Shown here in pieces: positions 28,315 through 39,599 of a stretch of DNA of 64,000 nucleotides. This stretch comes from Amylostereum areolatum (lineage: Eukaryota; Basidiomycota; Agaricomycetes; Russulales; Stereaceae). How positions within the stretch are numbered: the first letter of the stretch is position 1; every line of letters starts with the position of its first letter. A program made the position numbers and the translations under genes. The stretch lies in the NCBI GenBank assembly GCA_012932865.1, contig SAXG01000016.1, forward strand, positions 744,001-808,000. Direction: 5' to 3'. The notes below the pieces were generated by a model. That model saw only the letters and a list, made by a program, of their open reading frames with translations, was not told the DNA's origin and did not search any database.

Positions 28315-28528
28315 GAAGACAAGGGTTTACCGAGGAGTGGAGCATATAGTCATGGCAGTATGTAAAAAAACAGATTGTGAACAGGAGGATAATAATTTGA
28401 ATTGACTGGCCCGAACAGGTCCTCAAGATAAGATCAGCTAAGCGTGCAATCTAATCTAATCTACTGCCTTACGGGTTTTCCTCTCGGTTTCTCCTACTCT
28501 CCACCTCGCATCCCAGAGATCGCTAGCC
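28315..28528. promoter_or_regulatory. Divergent promoter between K+ channel and URA5 genes
   Basis: A 214-base gap between two divergent starts, with an AT-rich portion near 28375-28465. Both core promoters must be here. Confidence 0.4.
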
Positions 28529-29276
28529 ATGTCTACATCACTGGAACCATATCAGACCGAGCTTATCGACAGCGCAATGTCAATTGACGCGCTCAAATTC
28601 GGCTCTTTCACCCTGAAATCTGGCCGGCAAGTTCTGCACGCGAGTAAATTATCTCAGGCTAGCTCATTGACGCGATATCTCCAGACAATCTCCCTACTTC
28701 TTCAACGCCGGTCTGCTTTCTACGGGCCCGCTTTTAACATCTCTTTGCACCGCATACGCCTCCACCATCGCCTCTGCCCTTTCGCCCACCTCAACCTCAC
28801 CTCTCCCCGCCTTCGACATCCTCTTCGGCCCAGCTTATAAGGGCATTCCCCTCGCCGCCTGTACCTCGCTCCTCCTACACACCCAGCACAACCTCCCCGT
28901 CGGCCTCGCCTACGACCGCAAAGAAGCCAAGGACCACGGCGAGGGCGGAACAATGGTCGGCGTGCCTGTCGCAGGCAAACGCGTACTCATCCTCGACGAC
29001 GTCATGACGGCCGGAACAGCGGTGCGCACCGCGATCGCGTCCATCAAAGCTGCCGGCGGCGAGGTCGTAGGCGTGGTGATGTGTCTCGACCGTGAGGAAA
29101 TTGGGAAGGACGGTGGGAGCACAGTGCGCGAGCTCGAGGCGGAGTTGGGCGGACCCGGACGCGTGCGCGCGATCATACGCATGCGTGACCTCATGCGGTG
29201 GTTGGAGGAGAGGGACAGAACGGAAGATCTGAAAGGCATGCAGGCGTACTGGCAGCAGTACGGCGTCAAAGACTGA
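28529..29276 (+). CDS. URA5: Orotate phosphoribosyltransferase
   Basis: Adds ribose-5-phosphate from PRPP to orotate, giving orotidine monophosphate in de novo pyrimidine synthesis in the cytosol. Exon 1 reads SIDALKFGSFTLKSGR and exon 2 continues QSPYFFNAGLLSTGPLLTS, which restores the conserved KSGRQSPYFFNAG block. The intron between them (28627-28684, 58 bases) starts GCAAGT, a GC donor, and ends CCAG. Further motifs are FDILFGPAYKGIPLA, LAYDRKEAKDHGEGG (the flexible catalytic loop) and the PRPP-binding signature VLILDDVMTAGTAVR. The C-terminus is MQAYWQQYGVKD. Length and domain order are normal for fungal Ura5. It converges with the derlin gene, with only about 96 bases between the two stops. 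Confidence 0.95.
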
Positions 29277-29372
29277 AATTTGCTTTGATACACGATCTAT
29301 TCGGGTCCAAAAAATTAGAGACATACATGATACATGACGATATCGTGTTCGTGCTCGTGCGTCCATCCCAGT

Positions 29373-30480
29373 TCATTCCGTACCAAGACGGTTCCCCGTA
29401 CCCCACCGATAATTCCCCCCAGGGTTCTCAGCAGCAGCAGGCCGTCGAGGAGGCTGGACGTACACCCCCGACCCGCCTGCGCCCATAGGTGCTGGACCCG
29501 AGTCCGGCCTCGCCGCCCACTCTCCTTCTCCCATTATCCTCTGCAGCCACCTCGGCGCTTTTCCCCACCTCTGCCCATCGACGAGTCCCGCCCTTCCCGT
29601 GTTCCCAGATAGAAGCATCCACCAAAGATGTCCGACGATCGCGCCGGTTATGCTCTGCGCGGCTGCTTGTGTGCCGCCTTGGATGAGATCCACGACTAGA
29701 GTTTGCCACATCACGGACTTTAGTCTGGCTGGAAGATGAACGGGGAATGGCACGTACATATCAGGAAGTAGGGAAGGTAGACGACCGGGATCCTGAGTAG
29801 ACCCATGATGGACGTCTGCGTGCCCGGGGGCGCAAGTGCGGCCTCGACGTACGCAAGACAAAGCGTGAGAGCGTTCTTGTGCAAGAACGAGTGCAGGGGG
29901 AGGTTCAGCGCCTTCGGAGTTCGTACGATATCAGTCAGGGTGATGCGTGGTACCCGCGAGGAGGATAGAGAGGGACGTACTATGATAGAACCGCACGCAA
30001 CCAATAGCTGCCATGCGAAGTCAGCGGAACGCCCTGGGTAATATCCTGCTTCAAGCGAGTTGGTCCTATGGCTGTTGAGTGGCGACGAGGTTAGCGGATC
30101 TGTTGCGCCGTGAAGAGGATGCTTTATACGTACTAGAGCATGGCAAGGTCGAATATATATGTTATCCCCTGACCTGAACGGCTACCTGTGAGTACATACC
30201 AACGATGTCGAGCTGGACCCACGTACTCCCGAGGAAGAAGCTCGACCATATTCTCCATATCTATCCCAAGCAGCCCACATATTAGTCACCAGTTGAATAG
30301 GGCATAAGAAGCAAAGCGCACTTGTAATCTCTGCGTGACGAGCTGCCGTACGAATACGACCGACATGGGACGCACGAGCTGGAGCATCACTGGAACCGAC
30401 ACGGCCACCGAGGAAACACATAGAAACCGTGTTACTGGTGGGATCTTGTGGATTTCACCCCAAAAATCTGCGAAAGACAT
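29373..30480 (-). CDS. Derlin (Der1/Dfm1-like ERAD membrane protein)
   Basis: A derlin, a rhomboid pseudoprotease in the ER membrane that helps move misfolded proteins to the cytosol for degradation. The start MSFADFWGEIHKIPPVTRFL is typical. After an intron comes IWRIWSSFFLGSTWVQLD, which carries the conserved Trp-Arg pair, then an exon AGYYPGRSADFAWQLLVA, NALTLCLAYVEAAL and SIMGLLRIPVVYLPYFLI. The last exon has TQAAAQSITGAIVGHLWWML and a Gly/Pro-rich tail. There are about six exons. No rhomboid catalytic Ser-His pair is seen, as expected for a derlin. I cannot find a classical SHP box (p97/Cdc48 binding) in the tail, though WGTGNRLG at the very end resembles one weakly. Confidence 0.9.
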
Positions 30481-30825
30481 GATGACGGGAAGTGTACAGA
30501 GAGTCTGAGAGAGATGAGTACTAGTACTTGAGTGTGCGAACACGATGTCCCCGACAAACACGTCACTTTAACGCGCGATCACGTGGACGCTAGAAGGTGA
30601 AGGAACGCGCGCGACTTTTCTGCCCCGACACACTGTTCACACAGGTTGACACACACTGACAGATAATACAGATCTAGGCTTTGCATAGGTTTGCGCTCTC
30701 ATGTTCTCGGTTCCAGGGGCTTCCTCTCCAATTGTAGCATAACATTGGGCAGAGGGTTTACAACTATGATAGAGTCGGATCGTAGTAGTAAGTAGCTGGC
30801 AGGACTTAGAACTCGGAGATATCTA
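30481..30825. other. Intergenic region between derlin and NCS1 genes
   Basis: Derlin promoter and NCS1 3' flank (both genes on the minus strand). No gene seen. Confidence 0.5.
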
Positions 30826-32943
30826 TCATCTCTCTCTTCTCCCAACCCGCCTTTCCCACCTCCTTTCCATTACTCTCAAAGGCAGGTAAACCACCAAGGC
30901 AACTGCCGCACCCGTGTATAGCCCGATATCGCCCGTTCCCATCTTCGCGATCGGCCCTATGTACCACACCTGCGATATGCACGGTACAACCATGCCTATC
31001 CCACATGCAAACGCAGCGACGGCTGCCGCGCCCAACGGTAGTCTCCGGGGATCGTTCCAGTTGACGACGTCATATGTTGTCCAGTTGTGTCGACGAATGA
31101 AAGCGTGGTCTGCGATGATAATCACGTTGTATGGAGCGCACCAGTAGCCGATGATACCTGAGTCCTCTTCAGCAATGTATCGGACAGGTCAGGTAAGTGG
31201 CTCACTGAGCAAATCCACAAACGTGTTGTAGAACCGCGTCGCCCCAATTACGCCGACTGGAATTAGTCTATGTCCCATGACCATCAGCATGATCATACTC
31301 TGCGTTGAGGGACCACGAAACGCACACAGCAGTTGCAACAAAACCGTAAAGATACCGCGGCACACGCGCCAAAAGCGGCCATACCGTCATGAAACTCGTT
31401 CCGAAAGAGTACATCGTTGGCGCACACGCGCTCGGGACCGTCAGGGCTACCATTACGGTAAGGAATTTACCGAAGCCTCCCGCCTCGGCAAGGATCGCGC
31501 CCACAAGGCCGCCCACATTACTGCCGTTTCCGAGGCCTTCCTGCCAGGAAGGAACAGATGAAGCCCCCGCGGCGAAGGCGGCGCCCAGCATGAAGCTCGG
31601 AATCTGGTTATAAAGAATATTTCAGATGGGAAACGAAGATTCAAGGTAAGACTACTCACGCTTCCGATGACAAGTCCGAGATAAACGTATGTGAAGATTC
31701 GCCAGCTGCCATGGGGAGTATGTCAAACTCCAAGGCAAAATGTAGAAAATGATAGTCTTGCTATACCTAGACGCATCCGCGTGGTAGACACCGTAGTCAG
31801 GAGTCACTGGGCTCCAGGCGATTATGTACACGACCACAATGGATGAAAAGGATAGGATGGCTTCTGCGTTTGGTGGAGGCGTCGGGACGCTTTCGATCTT
31901 CTTCGCACCCACGCCTAGCATGACGAGAAAAGCGACCAAGCTCGGGAGCCAAACGACAGCCTCGTACCTAAAGCATACCAAGATTGCACCACGTGAAAAG
32001 CAACATGACTGAGTTAGAATTGAAACGTACCAGTGTAGAACTCGATACCCGAGAAACATCACAATCAGCGTGAGGATAGAGATGATAACAATCCCGAGCG
32101 TCGCATTAAGATGGCTCGAGACAGAGGCGAGGGTTTGTCCGCCGATGATGGTGTTGAGAATGAGGAAGGACTGCATCGTGAACACGTTGAGGATCGCAGG
32201 AATCATTGCGCCATAGAACCTGCCCCGTTATTTAGCGACCAGCCTTCCGATGGTTGCCATGCAATGTCTTTGAAACAAGACCGCGCACCCCCACGAGTAC
32301 CGTGCGTGAACCATAGCACGCGTTCCGAGTTTGGGGCCGAAAATGCTGCTGTTTCTCCCGGTCAGCGTCGAGGTTCAATATGCGGGCGGTAAGAAGCTGG
32401 TACACACAAATACGCGGGCATCGCGCTCGTTCTATTCAAAGACGAGTCGCCGTCATCCACCCGTTATCGCGACAGGATTGTGTCGCGTCTTACATTATGG
32501 TTGCGACCAATATGACGAGGAGTGCATCGCGAAGTCCTAGATGGTAGAACACCGGTCCAACCGATCCCGTGCCAAAGCTACAGCAGGTTCTATGCTCAGA
32601 TCCTGCGTGTCGCGGGATGTGTACTGACCACTCACGCGAGTATGTTGAAGTTTGCGGAGAACCAGATGAAGAACATTTGATACAATCGTGCGTCGGTGTG
32701 CCGCTCAAGGGGGATGGGTTCGATTCTGATATCGTGGAGTTCAGAAAAAATCCTGACGGAGGCTGGGAACCACGCGCACCCATGTGTCTCCACACCCCAT
32801 CGTTGGAGAAATTTAGTCAAGGACTGGAATCTTGTCGGTCTGCTCTCCCCAGAAGTGAGCTCCTTTACGATGACTCCGTTGTATTTCTTCTCCTCTACGA
32901 ACGAGATCGCGCCATCCTTTTCGGGGTCTTGAGACAAGGACAT
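30826..32943 (-). CDS. NCS1 purine-cytosine permease (Fcy2/Tpn1-like)
   Basis: A nucleobase:cation symporter-1 family transporter of the plasma membrane; fungal members take up cytosine, purines or vitamin B6. The start MSLSQDPEKDGAISFVEEKK leads to the conserved ERHTDARLYQMFFIWFSAN. Then come GTGSVGPVFYHLGLRDALLV, GPKLGTRAMVHARYSWG joined across an intron to FYGAMIPAILNVFTMQSFLI, LNTIIGGQTLASVSSHLN, VVYIIAWSPVTPDYGVYHAD and FMLGAAFAAG. The end has YWCAPYNVIIIADHAFIRR, ISQVWYIGPIAKMGTGDIG and a basic tail ERRWERRVGRRER. About twelve helices and eight exons. The substrate cannot be settled from sequence alone. It is divergent from the F-box gene. Confidence 0.9.
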
Positions 32944-33985
32944 CGAGTCGGCGAAATGTTATCGGAAGACCTTGGGAAGGAAAGCGAAGAGACCGGCGTT
33001 CATCTGCGATAGCCCTATATAACATGCATGGCACCGATACCAGTGTGATATGTTGGCATCCAGTGGAGCATACACGGCCATGGGAGCATTTCGTTATCGC
33101 CTCCGAACGCGAGAAGATGTTTGATATCTGGGATGTGTGTGCGACGCAAAGCGAAGATGGTCCCTAAAAACAGGCCTGTGACACAACTGCGGGCGTTGGA
33201 AAGGAGAGTCAAGTGAATGGCAGCCCGTGTACGTGAGAGTGTGGTTCCCCATTGTGGTTTTACGGTGTATATGAAACGCTGAAGCGGCTGAGCTTGATAA
33301 CGCAGAAGCCCGTGTGTGGCGCCTCTCAGTGGTTTCTCGTTCAGCTGATAAAGGATAGTCATACTAGCAACGGAGTGATTCCATGAACGCATCAATGTAT
33401 CGGACTTGCCAGCGCATTCCGTAGATCCCTGGTTTTATCTTACAGCTCAGCTGGCACTGAAAAACTCTGAAAAACTCGCTGACCTTTTCGGTGTGGCATT
33501 TCAGGGCCAATTGTGAACTCACCGATCTGCATTCAGTGAAATCAATAACGAGTAGAATTTTCGAGGTATATCATCGGGATTGCGGTGTATTTTTGGGATT
33601 TGATGTTCCATCTGAAGAGAGTGAAGTTTAACTTGAACTCGCAAACAACTTGAGGCGAGTGACGTCGGACGGGGTGACAGAGGTGACGTCACATGCCTCG
33701 TGAACCGTGACGAGACGCGTATGGCGTCACGCGTCAATCCGACTCAAGCCGTTACTCTCTTCTTGCTCTCCTCTTTCCATCCTCCACCGAGCCCGAACGG
33801 AGCGCACCAGAAGTTTCACTTTTGAGTCGCATCTACTTCAGCTTGTTCACCCCTCCAGGTTCCTTGCCGTGTATTACAAAGAACGGAGTGACCTCCAGGC
33901 GCGACGCACACTGAAGTGACCATTGGCAAACACCTAAGGTCGAGGTCTCAGACTATAGCTACAACTTGGAACCATAAAAGAAGGC
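32944..33985. other. Divergent intergenic region, NCS1 and F-box genes
   Basis: About 1 kb holding both promoters. Short open frames on the minus strand (33015-33395) show no domain. No RNA gene or repeat is evident. Confidence 0.45.
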
Positions 33986-35965
33986 ATGAAACAGGGTATG
34001 GAAAAATTGAGAAGGAAGCTCCAGGTAAGTAGTGAGCACTTTCACCTGCTTTGAACCCCGTCGCCTAACGTGGGTAGACACTTGTCACCAGCATAGACGT
34101 GTCGTCCCGTTCGATACACTGCCTGAAGAGTTGATCGTCTACATTCTCGAATACCTAGACCCGAAATCTTTGGCTGCTTGTATCGCTGTAAGCAAGATTT
34201 CACTGTCTTTGCCAGATTCTAAAACTCGTGCACCGGTCCAGACATGTCGTCGTCTTGATATCATCATCAACCAGACCATGTCGCTCGCGTATGACTTGGC
34301 ATTGGGCTACACCGGCATGAGCGACTCGACCTCTGCCACGGTATCCCTATCCACCCGCTACGGTCATCTGGGCATGTCCCACGCATTGTGGTCCCTTTTG
34401 CAACCGATCGCTTCCAAGACGTCTGCTCTGTCCGAGGGCGTCCAGTTTACGATGTCCAGCGGAGGAATCATGGCCTTCTACAGGGATGACTTGAACGGAG
34501 GGATCCTCTTTCGGCGCCTTCCTTCTCAAGCCCGGCTTATAGAGGAATACTCATGGAAGATCGACGTCCCTACCGGCACTTTGCAATTCCGAATGGATCC
34601 CTCGCAAGACCTGCGCGCGGTGGCTGTCAGAGGACATGAAGGCGACGCCTTGTGAGCCATGCCGCCTGTGTTTCCCCTTTCTTCAATCTCATGTGTCTAT
34701 GCAGAGACAGTAGAGTCTCCTACGTTTGGGAGATACATCTGATGACGCTAACGACTGGTCAGCAACACCCAGCATGTACGTTCACAGGGCCCCTCCGACA
34801 CTCGCACAGAGCAATTACGGCCCCCACGCAAGCCGGCGTCTCCGTTACGTCGTTCGACATCTACGGCCCCAACGTCTTCGTTTTGTGCCACGGGGATCGC
34901 TCGCCGACCGGAGATGGGCTCTTCATCTACAATTGGAAGACAGGCGCCACGCGCTCGCTAGGTCTGTTCCGTCGTCTCCTTCCGCTCCGAGCTAAGTCCC
35001 TACAGGTACTGATTGGCCATAAGATATTATCTGTCGACTTCATCTCGGATGACCAGGTCCTATTGGCATGTAGGGATGATAACGCTCGACCTGGGTTTTC
35101 CAGTCCATCTATCATTGTCCGCAACGTTGTGGAGTCGAGCCCTCGAGAAGAACCCAATCCCATAACTCACGAAGGCGAACACCGCCGCCACGTGTCTCCC
35201 CGCATGGGCCGTATCGTGGAGTTTCTCCTCCCCGACCTCGCGCCGTCCCGGAACCTCGCCTCCTCGGCCTTTCATTCCGACAAAATGCTCTCAAGTCCCT
35301 CTGTCGCATCAGGCCCTCAAGCGCCCTTTTACCCCGCCCGCGACGACCGACTTATCCTGATTCACATCGGGTTCGCCACAGACGGCGGGCGCGATGTGTT
35401 CTTTCTACTCTACGTGCTCTCTAGCACGTTTTGCAAGTTCACCGAGCAGTACGCCGGCCCCGGAGATGTGGACGGACGCGTGGGCGTGCCGTGGGAGGCG
35501 TGGGGCACGACGGGCACGCGTGTGGATTACGACCCGCCTTGGGAGCCGTTCGAGGACATTGCGGACTGCAGGTTCATCTCGCGCCAAGGCAACCAACTTG
35601 TCGTCCTCGATTTCCACCCCGTGCGCACGAGGCGGGCGGCGGGCGGCGGGCGGGCAGGTGTTCATCTCGGAAATGCCGGGCGACGGCCGAGTGCGCTACC
35701 GGCAGGAGTTTGCGAGGGAGATGGTCGAGGCAAGGTTGTGCTGTGTTGAGAGGCGGATGCGGGTGTCTCATAAGCTTGGGCGCAATCTCGAGCAGACGGC
35801 GGTGCATTTGAGCGAGGATACGATTGTGGTGGTAAGTGCTCATTTGGAGGCGCGAGGACGGCTCGCTGAACGTTTTATGGGCAGGCGATATATCGCGATG
35901 AAGGAGACGAAGACGTTGATGACGATACGCAAGGAGAGCAAACGCTGCATATGTATTCTTTCTAA
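33986..35965 (+). CDS. F-box protein with beta-propeller-like body
   Basis: F-box proteins bind Skp1 and bring substrates to SCF ubiquitin ligases. Exon 1 is MKQGMEKLRRKLQ; an intron joins it to HRRVVPFDTLPEELIVYILE and YLDPKSLAACIAVSK, a clear F-box. The rest includes LEGV-type GVQFTMSSGG, RVSYVWEIHLMTLTTGQQHP, SVTSFDIYGPNVFVLCHG and LSVDFISDDQVLLACRDDN, repeated strand patterns like those of mushroom F-box/propeller proteins. A frame change lies at a GGGC-rich run (35631-35655): upstream reads LVVLDFHPVRTRR, and downstream QVFISEMPGDGRVRYRQEF is one frame over. A 37-base GT-AG interval would restore the frame but is very short, so an indel or sequencing error is as likely. The end exon AIYRDEGDEDVDDDTQG stops at 35965. 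Confidence 0.75.
35631..35655. repeat. GGGC-rich simple repeat in the F-box gene
   Basis: GGCGGGCGGCGGGCGGCGGG-type run at the point where the coding frame shifts. Runs of this kind slip in replication and in sequencing. Confidence 0.7.
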
Positions 35966-36709
35966 CCTCTGGACTAAGTACAAGAGCATCCTCTCCGAAC
36001 ACATTTCCGACCACAATCTATTCATTTCCTTCAAAGCCAACTCAGTACTCAGTCCCGCCCTTTTCTAATCCATCCACGTGACCGTGTTTCTCCGTCAACC
36101 GCTTCGTCGACGTCTTTTTCATCTCCTGAGCACAAATTCCGTCGCCCGTCTTGACTCCGTTTCCGCTCTACACGGATCCTCCATCTCTGCATATATTTGG
36201 AAGTATCTTCATCGATTTCAGGTAAGGTTCGGCGGACAACTTCACGCATCCACCTGAAGAATCGTGGATCCTCGTAACCGGGAGAAGACCTGGAGGTTTT
36301 ATGGAAGCGGTTCTACCGAGGAGGCATACGAGGTCGCTGTTCTATTATAAACCCATGCAATGTCGAGACCACCTCGAGACTCATCGAGTGCAGCGATCGG
36401 CCAACTCTTCCCACAGTCTAGACTCGATGCACGATGTCTCAAGCCCAGACATGACCTCTTCAGTTGCCTTGCGATCCGGCACACGCAACCCGGAGAATCG
36501 GAGCATAGTAAGGAGAAGATCGCGACTGCGGGTCGATGTAAAGTCTAGAAGGGATACAAATACAAGTACAGCGCAAAAGGTCCAGGGAGTTTGTCCGCGT
36601 CGATCCGCGTCGTCGAGCCGGAATAGCCGGACGACGACCCCGCCTCGCGCTCCGAACCTCCTCGCGAACAGCCATGCCTCCGTCGAGCTCCGCCCCGAGC
36701 AACGAGTCC
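35966..36709. other. Region with weak coding signs on the minus strand
   Basis: Minus-strand stretches such as YEDPRFFRWMREVVRRTLPE (around 36200) and VPDRKATEEVMSGLETSC (around 36450) look protein-like, but they lie in different frames with no clean splice links to each other or to the hypothetical gene at 36710-37249. It may hold further exons of that gene or a relic. Confidence 0.25.
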
Positions 36710-37249
36710 TCACATTCGCCTCCTCCCACTCGTCTGTCCGTATCCATGCGCATAACATGATGGCGGCCGCGATCCGTGCGGGTTGCCCATGCCCGATGTT
36801 CGCCGTCGATCGGTCAATTTGCGCAAGCGCTCCATGACTTCGCGCGAGAGCAACGCGGTGCCCTTGTCCTCCTCGTGCAGCACGTTCGCGTCGTCGATGA
36901 GCTCCAGCACACGCACGTCGGAGGGGTGTAGGATGGCGCGGTGGGAGTGGCGGAAGATGTTGATGAATTCGTGGCGGTAGACGTTGGCCTCGACCGCGGA
37001 GAGCGCGAAGCAGGTCGAGGTGAGGGAACATGATTCCGGCGCGACTGTTTGGACGATGTGAGCGACGCGTCCGTTGGAGAGAATGAGAGCACACGCACGT
37101 TGGAGGAGGCAGACTTCGTCGGCTCGTATTTGCGCAATGGCAAACTTGGAGGATGATGAGGATGGTGATGCAGTACTGGGTGCGCTGGCACTGCACCGGG
37201 ACGAGGACGGAATCGGAGGGTGACTCGGTGAAGCTAGTGCGACAGCCAT
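36710..37249 (-). CDS. Hypothetical protein
   Basis: An open frame of 179 codons starting MAVALASPSHPPIPSSSR, with a Ser/Pro-rich N-terminus, then a folded-looking region: FAIAQIRADEVCLLQRACAL, ILSNGRVAHIVQTVAPESC, VYRHEFINIFRHSHRAILHP, DVRVLELIDDANVLHEEDKG and REVMERLRKL. I do not recognise a family. The middle is rich in alternating hydrophobic and charged residues, as in helical soluble proteins. The last 25 codons (from TDRRRTSG) look less natural, so a splice donor may lie near 36790 and the real C-terminus may be in the region 36050-36710. Confidence 0.4.
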   Translation of the reverse strand: MAVALASPSHPPIPSSSRCSASAPSTASPSSSSSKFAIAQIRADEVCLLQRACALILSNGRVAHIVQTVAPESCSLTSTCFALSAVEANVYRHEFINIFRHSHRAILHPSDVRVLELIDDANVLHEEDKGTALLSREVMERLRKLTDRRRTSGMGNPHGSRPPSCYAHGYGQTSGRRRM

Positions 37250-39599
37250 GGTTGTGAGCGGTAGCTTTTAGGTGGGAGGGTGCTTGAGGGGGATAAGTCG
37301 ACAGACCGGATGGCGGGTTGCGGGTCACCGGTCGGGGCCTTCACTGGTTTTATAGGTTGCTGGCGTCGAAGCGAAGGGAAATGGATCCGGGATACATAAA
37401 ACATAAAAGGGGCTGGATCTGAGGCACACCCTCGCCGCCGACGGTCTGAGATTCTGAGCCACAAAACGGTGGACTCCAATGGAAGAAGGCTAACTATAGA
37501 CTGCTCCCGTTGGCCCCCTTCCCAAGTCCGAGGGCCCATCCGCCCCCGCGCCAGCGTCTGGTGCCGGTGTATAGAGAGGCCAAGGAGCTTGGACCCGACG
37601 CCCGTTGGCGCACGCTGAGTCCCGGAGCGCGCGCGATGGCGTCGCCGCTTGGTCCCGACTCCCGACTTCCGCGACGTGGAATCGGATCGTGGCCTGCGAT
37701 CCGACTCAGTTCCGGGCTGACATATCTTCCCGCTCTTTTTATCGGAGCCTCAGCTTGCATTTTGCTGGAAATACACCGTTATGACGGAGGCGATGTCGCT
37801 GTCTTCGTCGTGGCATGGAGCGGGGGGAGCTTGGTATACAGTTCTGTTGTTGCCGTTTGCCAATAATTAATGATCTCGTCGTCTCTGTAATCTGCCTCGC
37901 GCCGCGGCACGGGACAAGCGCGGGCGATCGAGGAGAATCGAGATTTCGGCTGCGACGCTCTTGTTCTTTCTTGGTCTCATCCGACGACGGTGACGTTGTT
38001 GAGTATACGACGACGACGACAGGAGCGTAGCGTCTGTGGGCAAAAGCTTATTTTTAGCGTGCGGTTCCGGGATGTGGCGTCGGCTCAATGGCAAGTCCAA
38101 TCCCATACTTGCTGTAAAGAACGCTCTGCGCTCTTCGCCCTCTGCTGTTCGGTCATCATCGACGCGCCCAGGAGCCAGCGTCGGAGGCGGTGCGCCTGCC
38201 CTCCTCGGGCTGTGTGCGATCTTCGTGCCTGCACTCGTCCTGTTATCAAAGTTCAGACATTTGACACGCTCTGCAAGGATCAGGTGAGTCCTCGACACGC
38301 GCCTCAAGTGACCAACCGAGCGCGCGGGATTACCAGCAGGCACAAATCGTCAGCACTGTCGATGCCATAAGTACGGTAGCCTCGCTGCCCGCACGCATGG
38401 CCGAGATTATACGAGGACTGCAGTCGCTGCAGCTGATGCCACGGATAGGATTTTCGTGGAGTGTAGCATAGTCACGAGACGTTCAGGAGGAAGCAGCGTG
38501 GGGAAACCATGAGCGGACGAAGTAGCGATGCATTGAAGGCGACGGTATCGGACGGAGATTATTGTTCATTTGCGCTGCAAATTTTTTCATGGACGTTTGT
38601 CGATGACGCGCATCGAATGGGTCTCATGAACGCGAGCCCCGCAAGGAATTTAGAGGTGTGTGTTTGGGGTATTCTGTGAATGCTCCGCCGACAGGTAGTC
38701 CGGTTCATTCCAAGGTTCAGGGGGGGATTGAAGAGTATAGGGGCGTCTGGACAACTTCTGGATTGTGAATGCAGAGGTCGCTTTGGACCTGGACCGCTTT
38801 TATGACACGATACTGGTGTGAGCATATGTCCGTCTGTGAGAAAAAGAAGGAAGGAAGATCGGAGGGGGACGGTATGGAAGGTAGATAGGGTTTGGGTGGA
38901 GAAGATCACAGTCAGGCGTGGTGGCGGGCATCAGAATTGTCGTAATGGAGGTTCATTCTTCCACAAGTATGGAGAGGAGTGATCAGGAGAGGGTCGGTGG
39001 GACACGGACTGAGGCAAGGAAAGTTTTGAAGGAACTAGAGCAATGGATACTTTTGAGGCCGTGTGAAGGGACTTCGTGAATGTAATGAAAGAGGGACATA
39101 TGGGCGTTTTCGGACGGTTATTTGGTTAGAGCCATATGCGTAATGTGTGCGCGACAACTCGAAAGAGCATAAACGGGTCCCCAGCCGGCATGCTCAGCGG
39201 ACGCTGGCGTGGCCCAGCGGATCCTCTGACCTTCTCCAGAGTCCAGAGGCGGGTTAAATTTGTGAAGAGGACATAAAATGAAGTTTGCGAGCAGTTCCAC
39301 ATCTGCGTTGCATGGTCCATATCCTGCCCTCGTCCTCCGTGGATGCCAGAGGACCGATCCCGTACTGGATCAGGTCTGGGAAGGCGTTACGATAACACAG
39401 TATTGGAGACACGAACGGCAGACGTTGCCTTCGTCCCCACTGAGCGCGGTGACCTGGATAGACGATGGAAGCGCGATCATCCTAAACGTCGCCAGTATGA
39501 GGATATAATGCGGATGAGCTGCGGTACACTTGAGCAAGGCTGGGTGCCGCTGGTGCTCTGCATGGGACCCTTCTGGAGACGTGCTCGAGGATCGCGACC
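37250..39599. other. Long gene-poor interval
   Basis: About 2.3 kb without a convincing gene. GC-rich open frames near 37500-37870 and 37990-38370 overlap antisense frames and show no domain. The right end (39278-39599) is the 3' flank of the DUF6535 gene and may contain its decayed continuation. Confidence 0.35.

Noticed and set aside
37494..38370. Several GC-rich open frames on both strands
   Set aside because: They overlap each other, have no recognisable motif and no intron-exon logic; chance frames in GC-rich DNA are more likely.
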